The notes under the pieces were generated by a model. It was not told the origin of the DNA. It did not search any database and was given only the letters and a program-made list of their open reading frames with translations. Source: CAZUZD01 sp964624465 (lineage in GTDB: Bacteria; Planctomycetota; Planctomycetia; Isosphaerales; Isosphaeraceae). From it: a stretch of DNA of 38,395 nucleotides. Position 1 is the stretch's first letter; each line of letters starts with the position of its first letter. Where the stretch lies: assembly GCA_964624465.1 (NCBI GenBank), contig CAZUZD010000019.1, forward strand, positions 1-38,395. Direction: 5' to 3'. The position numbers were made by a program, and so were the translations under genes. Positions 22,712 through 31,180 of the stretch are shown in pieces.

Positions 22712-24202
22712 TCACTCGGGCCGGAGCAGGGGGAAGAGGATCACGTCGCGGATGTTCGAGCGGTTCAGGAGGAGCATGCAGAGGCGGTCGATGCCGACGC
22801 CGAGGCCGCCGGCGGGGGGCATGGCGTGCTTGAGGGCGCGGACGAAGTCGTCGTCCATGGTCGCCATCGAGTCCTCGGCCTTCTGGCCGACGAGCTGCTT
22901 GCGGAAGAGCTCCTCCTGCAACAGCGGGTCGTTCAGCTCGGTGTACGCGTTGGCCAGCTCCATGCCGTGCACGAACAGCTCGAAGCGCTCGGCGATGGTC
23001 GGGTCAGACGCCTTGCGCTTGGTGAGCGGGCAGAGGGCGGCCGGGTAGTCGATCACGAACACGGGGCCCTGGAGCGCGTCCTCGACCCTGGCCTCGAACA
23101 GCTCGCCGACGAGCACGGCGTGCTCCTTGCCGGCGGTGTGCAGGCCCTCGGCCTCGGCCTTCGCGCGCACGCCGGGCTCGTCGCTCATGGCGACGCCGAC
23201 GTGCTCCAGGAACAGATCGCCATACGGGCGGCGGGGCCAGGGCGGGGTAAAGTCGACCTGGACATCGCCCCACTGCCGCACGCGCTGGCCGTCGATGGCG
23301 TCGATGGCGCCCAGGAACAGGGCCTCGGTCAGGTCCATCATGGAGTGGTAGTCGCCGTAGGCCTGGTAGGCCTCCAGCATGGTGAACTCGGGGTTGTGCT
23401 TGCGGCTGATCCCCTCGTTGCGGAAGACGCGGCCCATCTCGTAGACCCGCTCCATGCCGCCGACGAGCAGCCGCTTCAGGTGCAGCTCCAGCGCGATGCG
23501 CAGGTACAGGTCGAGGCCGAGCGCATTGTGGTGCGTGACGAACGGCCGGGCGGCGGCGCCGCCGGCGATCGCCTGCATGGTCGGGCCCTCGATCTCGACG
23601 AACCCGCGGTCGGCCAGCACGCGGCGGAACGCGGCGACGATCTTCGTGCGGCCCAGGAACGTCTGCATCGACTCGGGGTTGCTGAACAGGTCGACGTAGC
23701 GCTGCCGGCTGCGCTGCTCGACGTCGGTCAGGCCGTGCCACTTCTCGGGGGGCGGCAGCAGGCTCTTGCCCAGGAAGGTGACGGCGGTGGCGAACACGGT
23801 CAGCTCGCCCGTTTTCGTGTGGCCCAGGGTGCCGTCGATGCCGATCAGGTCGCCGAGGTCGAACTCCTGCACGAGGGCCCAGTGCGCCTCGCCGACCTGG
23901 TTCTTGCCGATCATGACCTGGATCTGGCCGGTCCAGTCGCGGAGCTGGAGGAAGAAGACCTTGCCCTGACCGCGACGGAGCACGATCCGCCCGGCGATGC
24001 GCACGGCGGGCCCGGCCTGCTCGCTGCCCGACTCGGGGGCCGGCAGGGCGCGGACGTCGGCGATGGCCCGGTGGTCGTCGAACCGCTGGCCCCAGGGGTC
24101 GTGGCCCAGCTCGGTGATCCGCTGCAATTTGGCGCGACGGGCGGCCTCCAGGTCGGCCAGGGGCTCGGGGGTCGGGGGCGTGGCGTCGGAGGGCGAGGAC
24201 AT
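22712..24202 (-). CDS. lysS: Lysine--tRNA ligase (class II)
   Basis: 496 residues, normal for bacterial LysS. An N-terminal OB-fold anticodon-binding domain covers about 60-165 (VRIAGRIVLRRGQGKVFFLQ, GDLIGIDGTLGHTKTGELTV). The class II catalytic core follows: FVEIEGPTMQAIAGGAAARP (motif 1 region), VYEMGRVFRNEGISRKHNPE with FTMLE (motif 2), and GGLGVGIDRLCMLLLNRSNI (motif 3). It charges tRNA-Lys in the cytoplasm. The ATG at 24202 has AGAAGG 8 nt upstream; the ORF extends to 24487 but that part has no family resemblance. The gene stands alone between the REP island and a divergent small membrane gene. Confidence 0.96.
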   Translation of the reverse strand: MSSPSDATPPTPEPLADLEAARRAKLQRITELGHDPWGQRFDDHRAIADVRALPAPESGSEQAGPAVRIAGRIVLRRGQGKVFFLQLRDWTGQIQVMIGKNQVGEAHWALVQEFDLGDLIGIDGTLGHTKTGELTVFATAVTFLGKSLLPPPEKWHGLTDVEQRSRQRYVDLFSNPESMQTFLGRTKIVAAFRRVLADRGFVEIEGPTMQAIAGGAAARPFVTHHNALGLDLYLRIALELHLKRLLVGGMERVYEMGRVFRNEGISRKHNPEFTMLEAYQAYGDYHSMMDLTEALFLGAIDAIDGQRVRQWGDVQVDFTPPWPRRPYGDLFLEHVGVAMSDEPGVRAKAEAEGLHTAGKEHAVLVGELFEARVEDALQGPVFVIDYPAALCPLTKRKASDPTIAERFELFVHGMELANAYTELNDPLLQEELFRKQLVGQKAEDSMATMDDDFVRALKHAMPPAGGLGVGIDRLCMLLLNRSNIRDVILFPLLRPE

Positions 24203-24613
24203 CGCGGGGGCCTTCTGCGTGCAGCGTGGGCGGCGGATCGGGCGGCGCGGGTGTTCCAGGCAGACGGGGACCGGAGCGTCTCGCCAGGCCAGGGCGCCGG
24301 ATCGGGTGGCATCCGAATCAGGGATTTTCGCCGCTGGCGACTCCCGAATCAACGCCAACGCGACCCGGTTGACCGCTCGCCTCCAGGGCGTCAAAAGCAC
24401 CCGATGTCTCCCACGTCGGCCGCGAGCCCCCCCTCGCGGTCCGGGCGGCCGCCCCCCCAAGTCCCGGGAGCGGCCCCCGTCCAGCAAGCCGGCGTCCCAT
24501 CGGTCGTGCCCGCTGGCTCACCAGGCCGCCCGCTTGACAGCGGGGCCTGGAGCTGCTAGCCTGAGCAGACAGACTTTGTGTTGCAAAGTGATCGCCCTGG
24601 CGGGAGCACGAGC
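24203..24613. other. Divergent intergenic region between lysS and a small membrane gene
   Basis: Most of it (24203-24530) holds nothing I can name; no lysS promoter could be fixed. The right part carries a near-consensus plus-strand promoter (24534-24562). A short inverted repeat ACTTTG/CAAAGT lies at 24573-24589, close to the expected transcription start. Confidence 0.5.
24534..24562 (+). promoter_or_regulatory. Sigma70-type promoter of the small membrane gene
   Basis: TTGACA (24534-24539, a perfect -35) and TAGCCT (24557-24562) are separated by 17 nt. The predicted transcript would start near 24569, about 45 nt before the ATG at 24614. Confidence 0.6.
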
Positions 24614-24991
24614 ATGCGATGGCCACGCCTCCGGTTGCGGACGCTGATGCTGTTGATGGCCGCAGCGACCCTGATGCTCTGGGGCGCGACGCTGGGGTGG
24701 CGGTCGTATGGCTGCTACCTTCGGGCTCGCGAGCTGGCGACCCACGCGGAGGGTTGGCACCAGATCGCCGCGCGGGGCGGCTCGCTCGCGCACTTCGCCG
24801 ATGAGTGTGCCAGCTACTACGCGCCGCTCGCCGCGAAATACCGCCGGGCGATGTGGCGGCCCTGGCTCCCGATCGAGCCCGATCCGCACGCGCCGGGATA
24901 TGACGCGTGGGTGGAGCAGGAGCGGCGCGCCTCTGGCGGCGCCAGACCCGGGCCCGGCGCCGCGGCGACTGACCGGGGGCTCAGCCCGTGA
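24614..24991 (+). CDS. Small single-pass membrane protein of unknown function
   Basis: 125 residues. A basic start (MRWPRLRLR) precedes one membrane helix (TLMLLMAAATLMLWGATLGW, about 10-30), so the rest is probably outside the cytoplasm. The exterior reads YGCYLRARELATHAEGWHQI, a CASYYAPLAAKYRRAMWRPW segment and LPIEPDPHAPG. Proteins with this layout (RLRLRTLM start, H/C-containing helical middle, KYxxAxxxPWLPxxPDPxxP end) are, from memory, common and uncharacterised in planctomycetes. GGGAG lies 7 nt before the ATG. Its 3' end overlaps the convergent larA gene by 11 nt. Confidence 0.7.
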   Translation: MRWPRLRLRTLMLLMAAATLMLWGATLGWRSYGCYLRARELATHAEGWHQIAARGGSLAHFADECASYYAPLAAKYRRAMWRPWLPIEPDPHAPGYDAWVEQERRASGGARPGPGAAATDRGLSP

Positions 24992-26270
24992 GGACCGGCA
25001 GCACGTACGGGCCCTTGGGGATGACGGCCACGGTCGCCCCGGGGCCGTACTCGGCCAGGCTCGCCGCCAGGGCGCCCTCGACGGTCGCCGCCGGCTCGAC
25101 GAACAGGCCGGAGAGGACTTCGGGGGAGAGGCCGTCGCTGACGATCTTGACCTTCACCTTGCGGCGGACCTTGGCGAGCTCCTCGAGCTGCCACTGGTCG
25201 AGCACGAAGTAGTCCTGGCCCAGGATCGTCTGCATGAACCCTTCGAGGCTGTCGAACTCGCGGAACAGCGACTGGAACTCGGGGCTGCCGATGCCCTCGC
25301 TCAGGCTGGCCGCCAGGATGATCGTCCCCCCTTGCTTGAGGATCGGCAGGCAGCCGGTCATGCCCTTGACGGCCTGGTAGAAGGTCGTGTCCAGCGGGTA
25401 GCCGGCCGAGGAGGTGACGACCACGTCGACCGCCTCGCGCACCGGGGCCTTGACCACGTTCTCGACGAACCGCACCCCGGCCAGGAACGCCTGCTCCATG
25501 TCGCCGGCGACGACCGAGGTGACCTTGCGGTCCTTGTCCATCGTCACGTTCACGATGAAGTCGCACCCGGCCATCTTGGCGATGCGGGTATTTTCCTCGT
25601 GCACCGGGTTGCCGTCGAGGTAGCCGCAGTCGGCCTTCGGGTGCTCGAGGAACCGGGGCGAGTGCCAGATCTTGACCGTCTCGAAGGCCGCCAGGCCGGG
25701 GCAGATGAGCTTGCGGCCGCCCGAGTAGCCGGCCATCAGGTGCGGCTCGATCAGCCCGGTCGTGATCTTGAGGTCGGCGGTCACGTACCGGGTGTCGATC
25801 CACGCCGGCACGTCGTTCTCGGTCGTGCCCAGGTACGTGTGCTCCTCCAGCACCGTGCCGTGGTGATCCTCGACCCGGTACGCCCCGGCGATCTCCGCGC
25901 CCAGCATCTCGACCCGCTCGGCCTCGGTGCTGGGCCGGTGCAGGCCGGTCGCGACGAGGATCAGCACGTCCTCGCGGGCGATCCCCGCCTCGTGCAGCAC
26001 CCGGAGGATCGGCCGCAGCAGCACCGGGTTGGGCACGGGCCGGGTGATGTCGCAGATCACGATGCAGGCGTTCTTCTTGCCGCGGGCGAGCTCGGCCAGC
26101 GGCGGGCAGCCGATCGGCTCCGCCAGCGCCGCCACGACGGCCGCCTCGGTGTCGGCGAGGGGTGGCACGTTGCCGATCTCGAGCGGGCCGACCAGCCCGG
26201 CGGCGGGCAGCTCCACCTCGAGTCCGGTGCGGCCGTAGTCCAGCGTGAAGCGGCGGGTCGGGGTCGTCAT
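24981..26270 (-). CDS. larA: LarA-type nickel-pincer racemase/epimerase
   Basis: 429 residues of the LarA (DUF2088) family. The residues that hold the nickel-pincer nucleotide cofactor in Lactobacillus LarA are at matching places: His111 (VATGLHRPS), His177 and Lys187 (IEPHLMAGYSGGRK), and His203 (KIWHSPRF). LarA enzymes racemise lactate or epimerise related 2-hydroxy acids by transient hydride abstraction. The substrate here is unproven, since paralogues act on other hydroxy acids including sugar acids. The ATG at 26270 fits the family start. The cofactor-making genes larB, larC and larE are not in the window. A 153-nt gap with a strong hairpin separates it from the AI-2E-family gene. Confidence 0.9.
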   Translation of the reverse strand: MTTPTRRFTLDYGRTGLEVELPAAGLVGPLEIGNVPPLADTEAAVVAALAEPIGCPPLAELARGKKNACIVICDITRPVPNPVLLRPILRVLHEAGIAREDVLILVATGLHRPSTEAERVEMLGAEIAGAYRVEDHHGTVLEEHTYLGTTENDVPAWIDTRYVTADLKITTGLIEPHLMAGYSGGRKLICPGLAAFETVKIWHSPRFLEHPKADCGYLDGNPVHEENTRIAKMAGCDFIVNVTMDKDRKVTSVVAGDMEQAFLAGVRFVENVVKAPVREAVDVVVTSSAGYPLDTTFYQAVKGMTGCLPILKQGGTIILAASLSEGIGSPEFQSLFREFDSLEGFMQTILGQDYFVLDQWQLEELAKVRRKVKVKIVSDGLSPEVLSGLFVEPAATVEGALAASLAEYGPGATVAVIPKGPYVLPVLTG

Positions 26271-26361
26271 GGCTGGGTCTGCTTGCGGTCCGGGGACTGG
26301 GGTTCGCGGCGGCACGGACACGCGCGGCCAGCGATCTCACGGCAGGACCTCCCAGGATACC

Positions 26362-26398
26362 CGATCGGCCCGCCACCCGGAACCGGCCGGGCCGATCG
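26362..26398 (-). terminator. Hairpin terminator after the AI-2E-family gene
   Basis: A perfect 11-bp inverted repeat (CGATCGGCCCG 26362-26372 / CGGGCCGATCG 26388-26398) lies 26 nt beyond the stop. There is no T tract, as is usual in this genome. Confidence 0.5.
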
Positions 26399-26423
26399 AC
26401 TCCCGGCTCGGCCCGGGGCAGGC

Positions 26424-28256
26424 TCAGGCCGAACCGACGGGCTGCGGGACGCCGACGGCCGGGCTCGGAGGAGTGGCGGGGGTGAGCTGCTGGAGCACGC
26501 GCTGGCGGGCCTCGGCCAGGCTGAAGACGACGGCGGTGGCGCCGGCGTCGGAGAGCTTCTGCGCGGCCTCGGCGGTGTTCCCGCGCTCGCCCCAGCGGCC
26601 GACCATGAGTCCGAGCGTCGCGTCGCGGGCCCGGAGCCGGCGGGTGAGGTACCGCACCGGGGTGAGCCCGGCCGGCGGCAGGTGCGAGAGCAGCACCAGG
26701 CGGGGGGAGCGCTCGGCCACGGCCTCGGTGACGGCCAGCGGCGTGCTCGCGTTGGTCAGGGCCTCCAGCGGGCAGCCGCTGGGGGCGAGCAGCTGACCGA
26801 GCATCCGCAGCACGAGGGCATCGCCGTGGTCGTTGGCGGCCACACCGAGCACGGGCATGCCGGCCAGGGCCTCGGGCGGCGGGACCGGCAGGTCGGTCGG
26901 CGCGGGCTCGCCGGCCGCGGCCGCCTCCTGATCGTCCAGGATGCCGCCGATGACCCGCCAGATGAAGGCCTGCTCGCTCTCGTCGATCTCATCGCGTCCG
27001 AAGTCGCGCTCGGCGCGGCCCAGGGCGGGAATGAGCATGGCGTCGTAGACCTCGACCCGGGATCTGGCCTGGAGCGCGGCCTCGACGAGCTCGGTGGCGC
27101 CGTCCTCGTCGAAGGCCAGCAGCCGCTGGTAGAACCGCACGTCGGGGTCGAGGTCCGCATCCTCTCCCAGCAGGGTGGCGAAGAACCCCAGGCTGGGCAC
27201 GTACTTGCCCAGCACGGCCAGGCTGACGGTCACCGGCGTGGCGATCAGGAGCCCGACCAGGCCCCAGAGCCAGGTCCAGAACAGCGCGGCCACCAGCAGC
27301 CCGAGCGCCGAGACCCCGGTGGTGCGGCCATACAGCACGGGTTCCAGGGTGTTCATGACCACCTCGATTGCCAGGAACAGCCCGATGACCGAGAGCGGCT
27401 GCCAGAGCCCGCTGGACTCGGCGAACGAGAAGATCAGCGGCAGGGCGAAGGCCACCGCCGGCCCCACGTACGGGATGAACCGCAGCAGGCCGGACATCAC
27501 GCCCCAGAGCACCGCGTACGGCACCTGCAAGGCCCAGAGCCCCAGGCCGACGACCAGGCCGAACGACGAGTTGACCACGGCGAACATCGCCAGGTACCGG
27601 CTCATCCGGGTGGCCAGGTCGTCGAGGGTGCGGGTCGTGAGCGTCACCTGTCGGTGGCCGACCAGGGCGACGATCCGGTCGCCCAGGTCCTCGCGGCTCA
27701 GGAGCATGAACGTGACCAGGATCAGCACGAAGGTCGCGACCCCGAACATCTCCAGGTACGGGCCGACGGCGGTCTCCAGCCGGGTCTGGATCGACGGCTG
27801 CTCGACGACGCGCACGTCGACGGCGTCGCGGTCGGTCTTCGGCTTGTCGAGCACCTCGACCGCGTCCTGCGCCAGTGCGGCGGCCTTGCCCAGGTTGTTC
27901 GCGCCGCCGGGCTGGAGGCCGCGCACCTTGCTGAGCACGTTCTCGCGGTACTTCGGCAGGTCGCCCGCCAGCGTGTTGACCTGCTGGAAGACGACGTAGC
28001 CGATGCTGCCGACGAGCCCCAGCGCCAGCGTCACCGACAGCAGCACGGCGAGCACGCGGGGGGCCCCCCACCGCTCCAGGAACCGGGTCAGCGGGGCCAG
28101 GGCGAAGGCGATCAGGACGGCCAGCGCCAGCGGCTGGAGGAACTCGGCGGCCAGGTACAGCGAGGTGACCACGGCGATGATCACGAACAGCTTGACGACC
28201 GGGTGGTCCAGGCTGAGCGTCGGACGGCGACTGGCCACGCGGGGGCACTCCTGCAT
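26424..28256 (-). CDS. AI-2E/PerM-family transporter with a degenerate B12-binding-like C-terminal module
   Basis: 610 residues. Residues 1-375 are an AI-2E-family (PerM-like) membrane domain with about eight segments. The signatures are ALAVLIAFALAPLTRFLERW, GVMSGLLRFIPYVGPAVAFA, and EVVMNTLEPVLYGRTTGVSA. From about 385, FYQRLLAFDEDGATELVEAA with EVYDAMLIPALGRAERDFG resembles the helical cap of B12-binding proteins. From about 465, PVLGVAANDHGDALVLRMLG, followed by a Rossmann-like fold to about 595, resembles the B12-binding domain. The DxHxxG cobalamin motif is not exact (NDHGDA), so it may bind another ligand or serve as a protein-contact domain. Substrate of the transporter unknown. The ATG at 28256 lacks a ribosome site; a GTG at 28238 follows AGGAG by 9 nt and may be the true start. 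Confidence 0.82.
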   Translation of the reverse strand: MQECPRVASRRPTLSLDHPVVKLFVIIAVVTSLYLAAEFLQPLALAVLIAFALAPLTRFLERWGAPRVLAVLLSVTLALGLVGSIGYVVFQQVNTLAGDLPKYRENVLSKVRGLQPGGANNLGKAAALAQDAVEVLDKPKTDRDAVDVRVVEQPSIQTRLETAVGPYLEMFGVATFVLILVTFMLLSREDLGDRIVALVGHRQVTLTTRTLDDLATRMSRYLAMFAVVNSSFGLVVGLGLWALQVPYAVLWGVMSGLLRFIPYVGPAVAFALPLIFSFAESSGLWQPLSVIGLFLAIEVVMNTLEPVLYGRTTGVSALGLLVAALFWTWLWGLVGLLIATPVTVSLAVLGKYVPSLGFFATLLGEDADLDPDVRFYQRLLAFDEDGATELVEAALQARSRVEVYDAMLIPALGRAERDFGRDEIDESEQAFIWRVIGGILDDQEAAAAGEPAPTDLPVPPPEALAGMPVLGVAANDHGDALVLRMLGQLLAPSGCPLEALTNASTPLAVTEAVAERSPRLVLLSHLPPAGLTPVRYLTRRLRARDATLGLMVGRWGERGNTAEAAQKLSDAGATAVVFSLAEARQRVLQQLTPATPPSPAVGVPQPVGSA

Positions 28257-28286
28257 CGGGGCGAGGGGGGACGCGACGGGATCAAC

Positions 28287-28324
28287 CCCTGGCGGCGCCG
28301 GCCATCGGGCCGGCGCCGCCAGGG
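28287..28324 (-). terminator. Perfect 17-bp GC hairpin terminator
   Basis: CCCTGGCGGCGCCGGCC pairs perfectly with its complement around an ATCG tetraloop, 20 nt beyond the stop of the 28344 gene and 30 nt before the next start. It should insulate the AI-2E-family gene from upstream transcription. Confidence 0.65.
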
Positions 28325-28343
28325 CTCGGGAGGCGGCCCCGGC

Positions 28344-29153
28344 TCAGACCGTGCGGTCCGAGGGGGGCGTGATCACGGTGGTCGACCCGGGCGGGACGGC
28401 CCTGGGCCGGGCCACGCCCAGCCGGCCGATGGCCACCGGCAGCGGCACCTCGCCGGCTCCGACGAGCGAGCCGACGATGACGAGCAGGAGCGAGACGATC
28501 ACGCCGGTCAGGGTCCAGTGGGTGGCGCGCCGGGTGGTCTCGACGACCATGCGGCCGGCCTCGCGGGCGTCGGGGTCGTTGGCGGCCCGCTGGACCGTGC
28601 CGACGGGGTCGCGGCGGAGGTTGCGGTAGTACTCGACCGCCTTGTCGACCTGCGCCTGGTCGAGCCCCGCCTGCTTGAGGTCGGCAGCCACGCGATCGAC
28701 GTCCAGGTCGCCCCCCTCGCCCATGCCGGCCGCGGCGTAGGTGCCCGAGGCCACGCCCATCAGGGCGCTGAAGCCGGTGCGGACGCCCGAGGACAGGAGC
28801 CAGAACAGGCCCAGGAACAGCACGCCCCAGAGGATCAGGGCGTGGAGCATGGCCTCGAGGTAGTCCTCGCCGACGGCCAGCCGGCTGGTGGCCCAGCCGC
28901 CGAAGAACATGGCCACGGCCAGGGCCGCCACGGTGTACAGGCCCGAGCCGGCCCCGATGTTCAGGTCGCGGCCCCGGACGGCGACCTCGATGCCGATGGC
29001 CATGCCCAGGAGCATGAGCACGACGTAGATCGTCAGCGCGACCATGGCGCCGGCGAGCACGGCCGGCCAGCTCACCCGGCTCCGCACGGCAAGCAGGTCG
29101 GCGGTCCGCAATCCCGAGGTGGTCCCCGCACTGGTGACGCCTGCAACGGCCAT
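28344..29153 (-). CDS. Polytopic membrane protein of unknown function
   Basis: 269 residues with four clear membrane segments: VSWPAVLAGAMVALTIYVVL with MLLGMAIGI (about 28-55), YTVAALAVAMFFGGWATSRL (about 72-92), MLHALILWGVLFLGLFWLLS (about 100-122), and HWTLTGVIVSLLLVIVGSLV (about 212-232). A soluble loop, DVDRVAADLKQAGLDQAQVD and onwards, sits between the third and fourth. The SWxAVxAG start and FGGWxTSRL are found in uncharacterised bacterial membrane proteins. The ATG at 29153 has AAGGAG 6 nt upstream. A strong terminator follows. It is divergent from the aldo/keto reductase gene. Confidence 0.75.
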   Translation of the reverse strand: MAVAGVTSAGTTSGLRTADLLAVRSRVSWPAVLAGAMVALTIYVVLMLLGMAIGIEVAVRGRDLNIGAGSGLYTVAALAVAMFFGGWATSRLAVGEDYLEAMLHALILWGVLFLGLFWLLSSGVRTGFSALMGVASGTYAAAGMGEGGDLDVDRVAADLKQAGLDQAQVDKAVEYYRNLRRDPVGTVQRAANDPDAREAGRMVVETTRRATHWTLTGVIVSLLLVIVGSLVGAGEVPLPVAIGRLGVARPRAVPPGSTTVITPPSDRTV

Positions 29154-29396
29154 GATGGTCTCCTTCAGTTCGTGTGTTGGGGGGGAACGGCATGGTCCAG
29201 GTTCGAGCGGCGGGCTCGTGGTCGCGGGCCGGGTTCCGGCGCCCTCGCGGGCCGGTCGGCACGCCGCATCATCGCGGACGCCGGCTGGTGCGAATCGCAT
29301 GCCAGGGCCCCGGTCCCGTCCAGGCCCCCGGGCGCGCCGATTGCATCGAGCCCGCTGTCGCACCCGACCCCTCCCGCCCCCCAGGAGCCCGACCGC

Positions 29397-30425
29397 ATGA
29401 ACCCTCCCGACCCGAACCGACGCGCCTTCCTCCAGGCCGGCGCCGCCGGGGTCGCCGCCGCCTCGCTGCTGGGCGCCGCCGGTCCCGACCCCGCCGACAA
29501 GAACCCCGGCGGCGTGCCGCTGCGGCCGCTGGGCAAGACCGGCGAGAAGGTCAGCCTGCTCGGACTCGGCGGCCACTCGGCCACCAACCCCCAGAAGCTC
29601 TCCGAGGCCCAGAGCCTTCGCCTGATCCAGCGCGCCGTCGACGAGGGGATCACCTTCCTCGACAACTGCTGGGACTACCACGACGGCGGCGCCGAGGAGC
29701 GCATGGGCAAGGCGCTCGCCGAGGGCGGCCGCCGCGATCAGGCCTTCCTCATGACCAAGGTCTGCGGGCGCACCGCCGCCGAGGCCACGCAGCACCTGGA
29801 GGACAGCCTCCGGCGCCTCAAGACCGACCGCCTCGACCTCTGGCAGTTTCACGAGGTCATCTACGACAACGACCCCGACTGGATCTTCGCCGAGGACGGC
29901 GCCATCCACGCCGGCCTCAAGGCGGTGCAGGACGGCAAGGTGCGGTACCTCGGCTTCACCGGCCACAAGGACCCGTCGATCCATCTCAAGATGCTCGGCA
30001 AGCCGTACGACTGGGCCGCCGTGCAGATGCCCTTGAACGTGATGGACCCGCACTACCGCAGCTTCCAGCGCCAGGTGCTGCCGGTGCTCGCCGAGCGGCA
30101 GATCGGCGTGCTCGCGATGAAGAGCCTGGGCGGCAACGGCTCGATCGTCACCAAGGCGGGCGTGACTGTGGAGGACGCCCTGCGCTACGTGATGTCGCTG
30201 CCGATCTCGACGCTGATCAGCGGCATCGACTCGGAGCAGGTGCTCGACCAGAACCTCAAAATTGTGCGCGACTTCGCGCCGCTCTCGGCCGAGGACATCG
30301 AGCGGATCGAGCGCTCGACCCTGAAGGTGGCCGGCGACGGCCGGTTCGAGCTGTTCAAGTCGTCGAAGGTCTTCGACGGCCCGGTGCACCGCGAGCAGCA
30401 CGGGTTCAGCGCGAACCTGAGCTGA
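29397..30425 (+). CDS. Exported aldo/keto reductase
   Basis: 342 residues. The start PNRRAFLQAGAAGVAAASLL is a twin-arginine signal, so folded, cofactor-loaded enzyme is probably exported. The AKR barrel follows with the complete catalytic tetrad Asp89 (FLDNCWD), Tyr94 (DYHDGG), Lys121 (LMTKVCG) and His142 (WQFHEV). KVRYLGFTGHKDPSIHLKML and the NADP-site region GVLAMKSLGG are also family-typical. It likely reduces or oxidises an aldehyde, ketone or sugar with NADP(H); substrate unknown. AGGAG lies 9 nt before the ATG. The planctomycete lineage has many such signal-bearing oxidoreductases. It converges on the YflT-like gene across a strong hairpin. Confidence 0.9.
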   Translation: MNPPDPNRRAFLQAGAAGVAAASLLGAAGPDPADKNPGGVPLRPLGKTGEKVSLLGLGGHSATNPQKLSEAQSLRLIQRAVDEGITFLDNCWDYHDGGAEERMGKALAEGGRRDQAFLMTKVCGRTAAEATQHLEDSLRRLKTDRLDLWQFHEVIYDNDPDWIFAEDGAIHAGLKAVQDGKVRYLGFTGHKDPSIHLKMLGKPYDWAAVQMPLNVMDPHYRSFQRQVLPVLAERQIGVLAMKSLGGNGSIVTKAGVTVEDALRYVMSLPISTLISGIDSEQVLDQNLKIVRDFAPLSAEDIERIERSTLKVAGDGRFELFKSSKVFDGPVHREQHGFSANLS

Positions 30426-30433
30426 TCGACGTG

Positions 30434-30476
30434 GGGCGGCCGGCGCGGGAACCGCAAGGTCCCGCGCCGGCCGCCC
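30434..30476. terminator. Bidirectional hairpin terminator with a GCAA tetraloop
   Basis: A perfect 16-bp stem (GGGCGGCCGGCGCGGG and complement), a bulged A and a further ACC/GGT stem close a GCAA (GNRA) tetraloop. It sits between two converging genes, 9 nt after one stop and 20 nt from the other. Confidence 0.7.
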
Positions 30477-30495
30477 GCCGCGATCGGTCGAACGA

Positions 30496-30987
30496 TCACG
30501 CGGTGCGGGCACCCTCGGTGACGAGGATCTGGCGGGCGCGGTCGGCCTCCAGCTCGTCGCACTGCACCGAGACCAGGATGTGGCCCTGCTCCAGGCGGGT
30601 CGTGTAGGTCTGCGCCTCCTCCTCGGGGATGCCGGCGCCGACCAGGCCGCCGAGCAGGCCACCGCTGGCGGCGCCGATGCCGGCGCCAGTGAGCGCGGCG
30701 GCCAGCGGGCCGCCGATCAGCAGCGGGCCGACGCCCGGCAGGATCACGCTGCTGCCGGCCAGGGCCAGGCCGATCAGCACGCCCACGCCGGCGCCCGAGA
30801 CGGCGCCCGTGGTCGCCCCCTCGGCGGCCAGGTCGCCGGTGCCGGTGGCGTCGGCCATGTCGGCCGACTGCCGGGTGTCGCGCATCGCCACGCCGATCCG
30901 TTCCCGGGGGAACCCGGCGGCCTGCAGCCGCGTGATCGCGTCCTCGGCCTCGGGGCGGGTCTCGAACAGGCCAATGATCGTCTTCAT
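30496..30987 (-). CDS. YflT-like general stress protein with a glycine-zipper middle
   Basis: 163 residues. The N-terminus MKTIIGLFETRPEAEDAITR with LQAAGFPRERIGV is the heat-induced stress protein YflT (GSP17M) domain. The middle (about 60-125) is a Gly/Ala-rich stretch (GAVSGAGVGVLIGLALAGSS, GAGIGAASGGLLGGLVGAGI) like glycine zippers that insert into or pack at membranes. The end, GHILVSVQCDELEADRARQI, is another short alpha-beta unit. Role: general stress protein with no known biochemical activity. The ATG at 30987 has GGAG 9 nt upstream. Confidence 0.85.
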   Translation of the reverse strand: MKTIIGLFETRPEAEDAITRLQAAGFPRERIGVAMRDTRQSADMADATGTGDLAAEGATTGAVSGAGVGVLIGLALAGSSVILPGVGPLLIGGPLAAALTGAGIGAASGGLLGGLVGAGIPEEEAQTYTTRLEQGHILVSVQCDELEADRARQILVTEGARTA

Positions 30988-31180
30988 CTGGTGTGTCTCC
31001 AGGGAGAGGGGAGGGACGGGGCGCGGCCCCGGCGACTCCGCCGCGGCGCTGGCCCGCATCCCGGGGTCGGTGCAGTCCACCGACACGGCGTGCCAGCGCT
31101 CCCCAGGGGCAAACGTCGCGCCAAGCGTTGACGACGCCGCGGCGACGATGGCGGCACGGTGCTTGCGATCGGTCCGGGCC

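Noticed and set aside
24708..30425. A 1905-codon open frame spanning several genes on the plus strand
   Set aside because: It is antisense to larA, the AI-2E-family gene and the 28344 membrane gene. Only its last 342 codons (the aldo/keto reductase) resemble a protein; the rest is His/Gln/Arg-rich noise from high GC.
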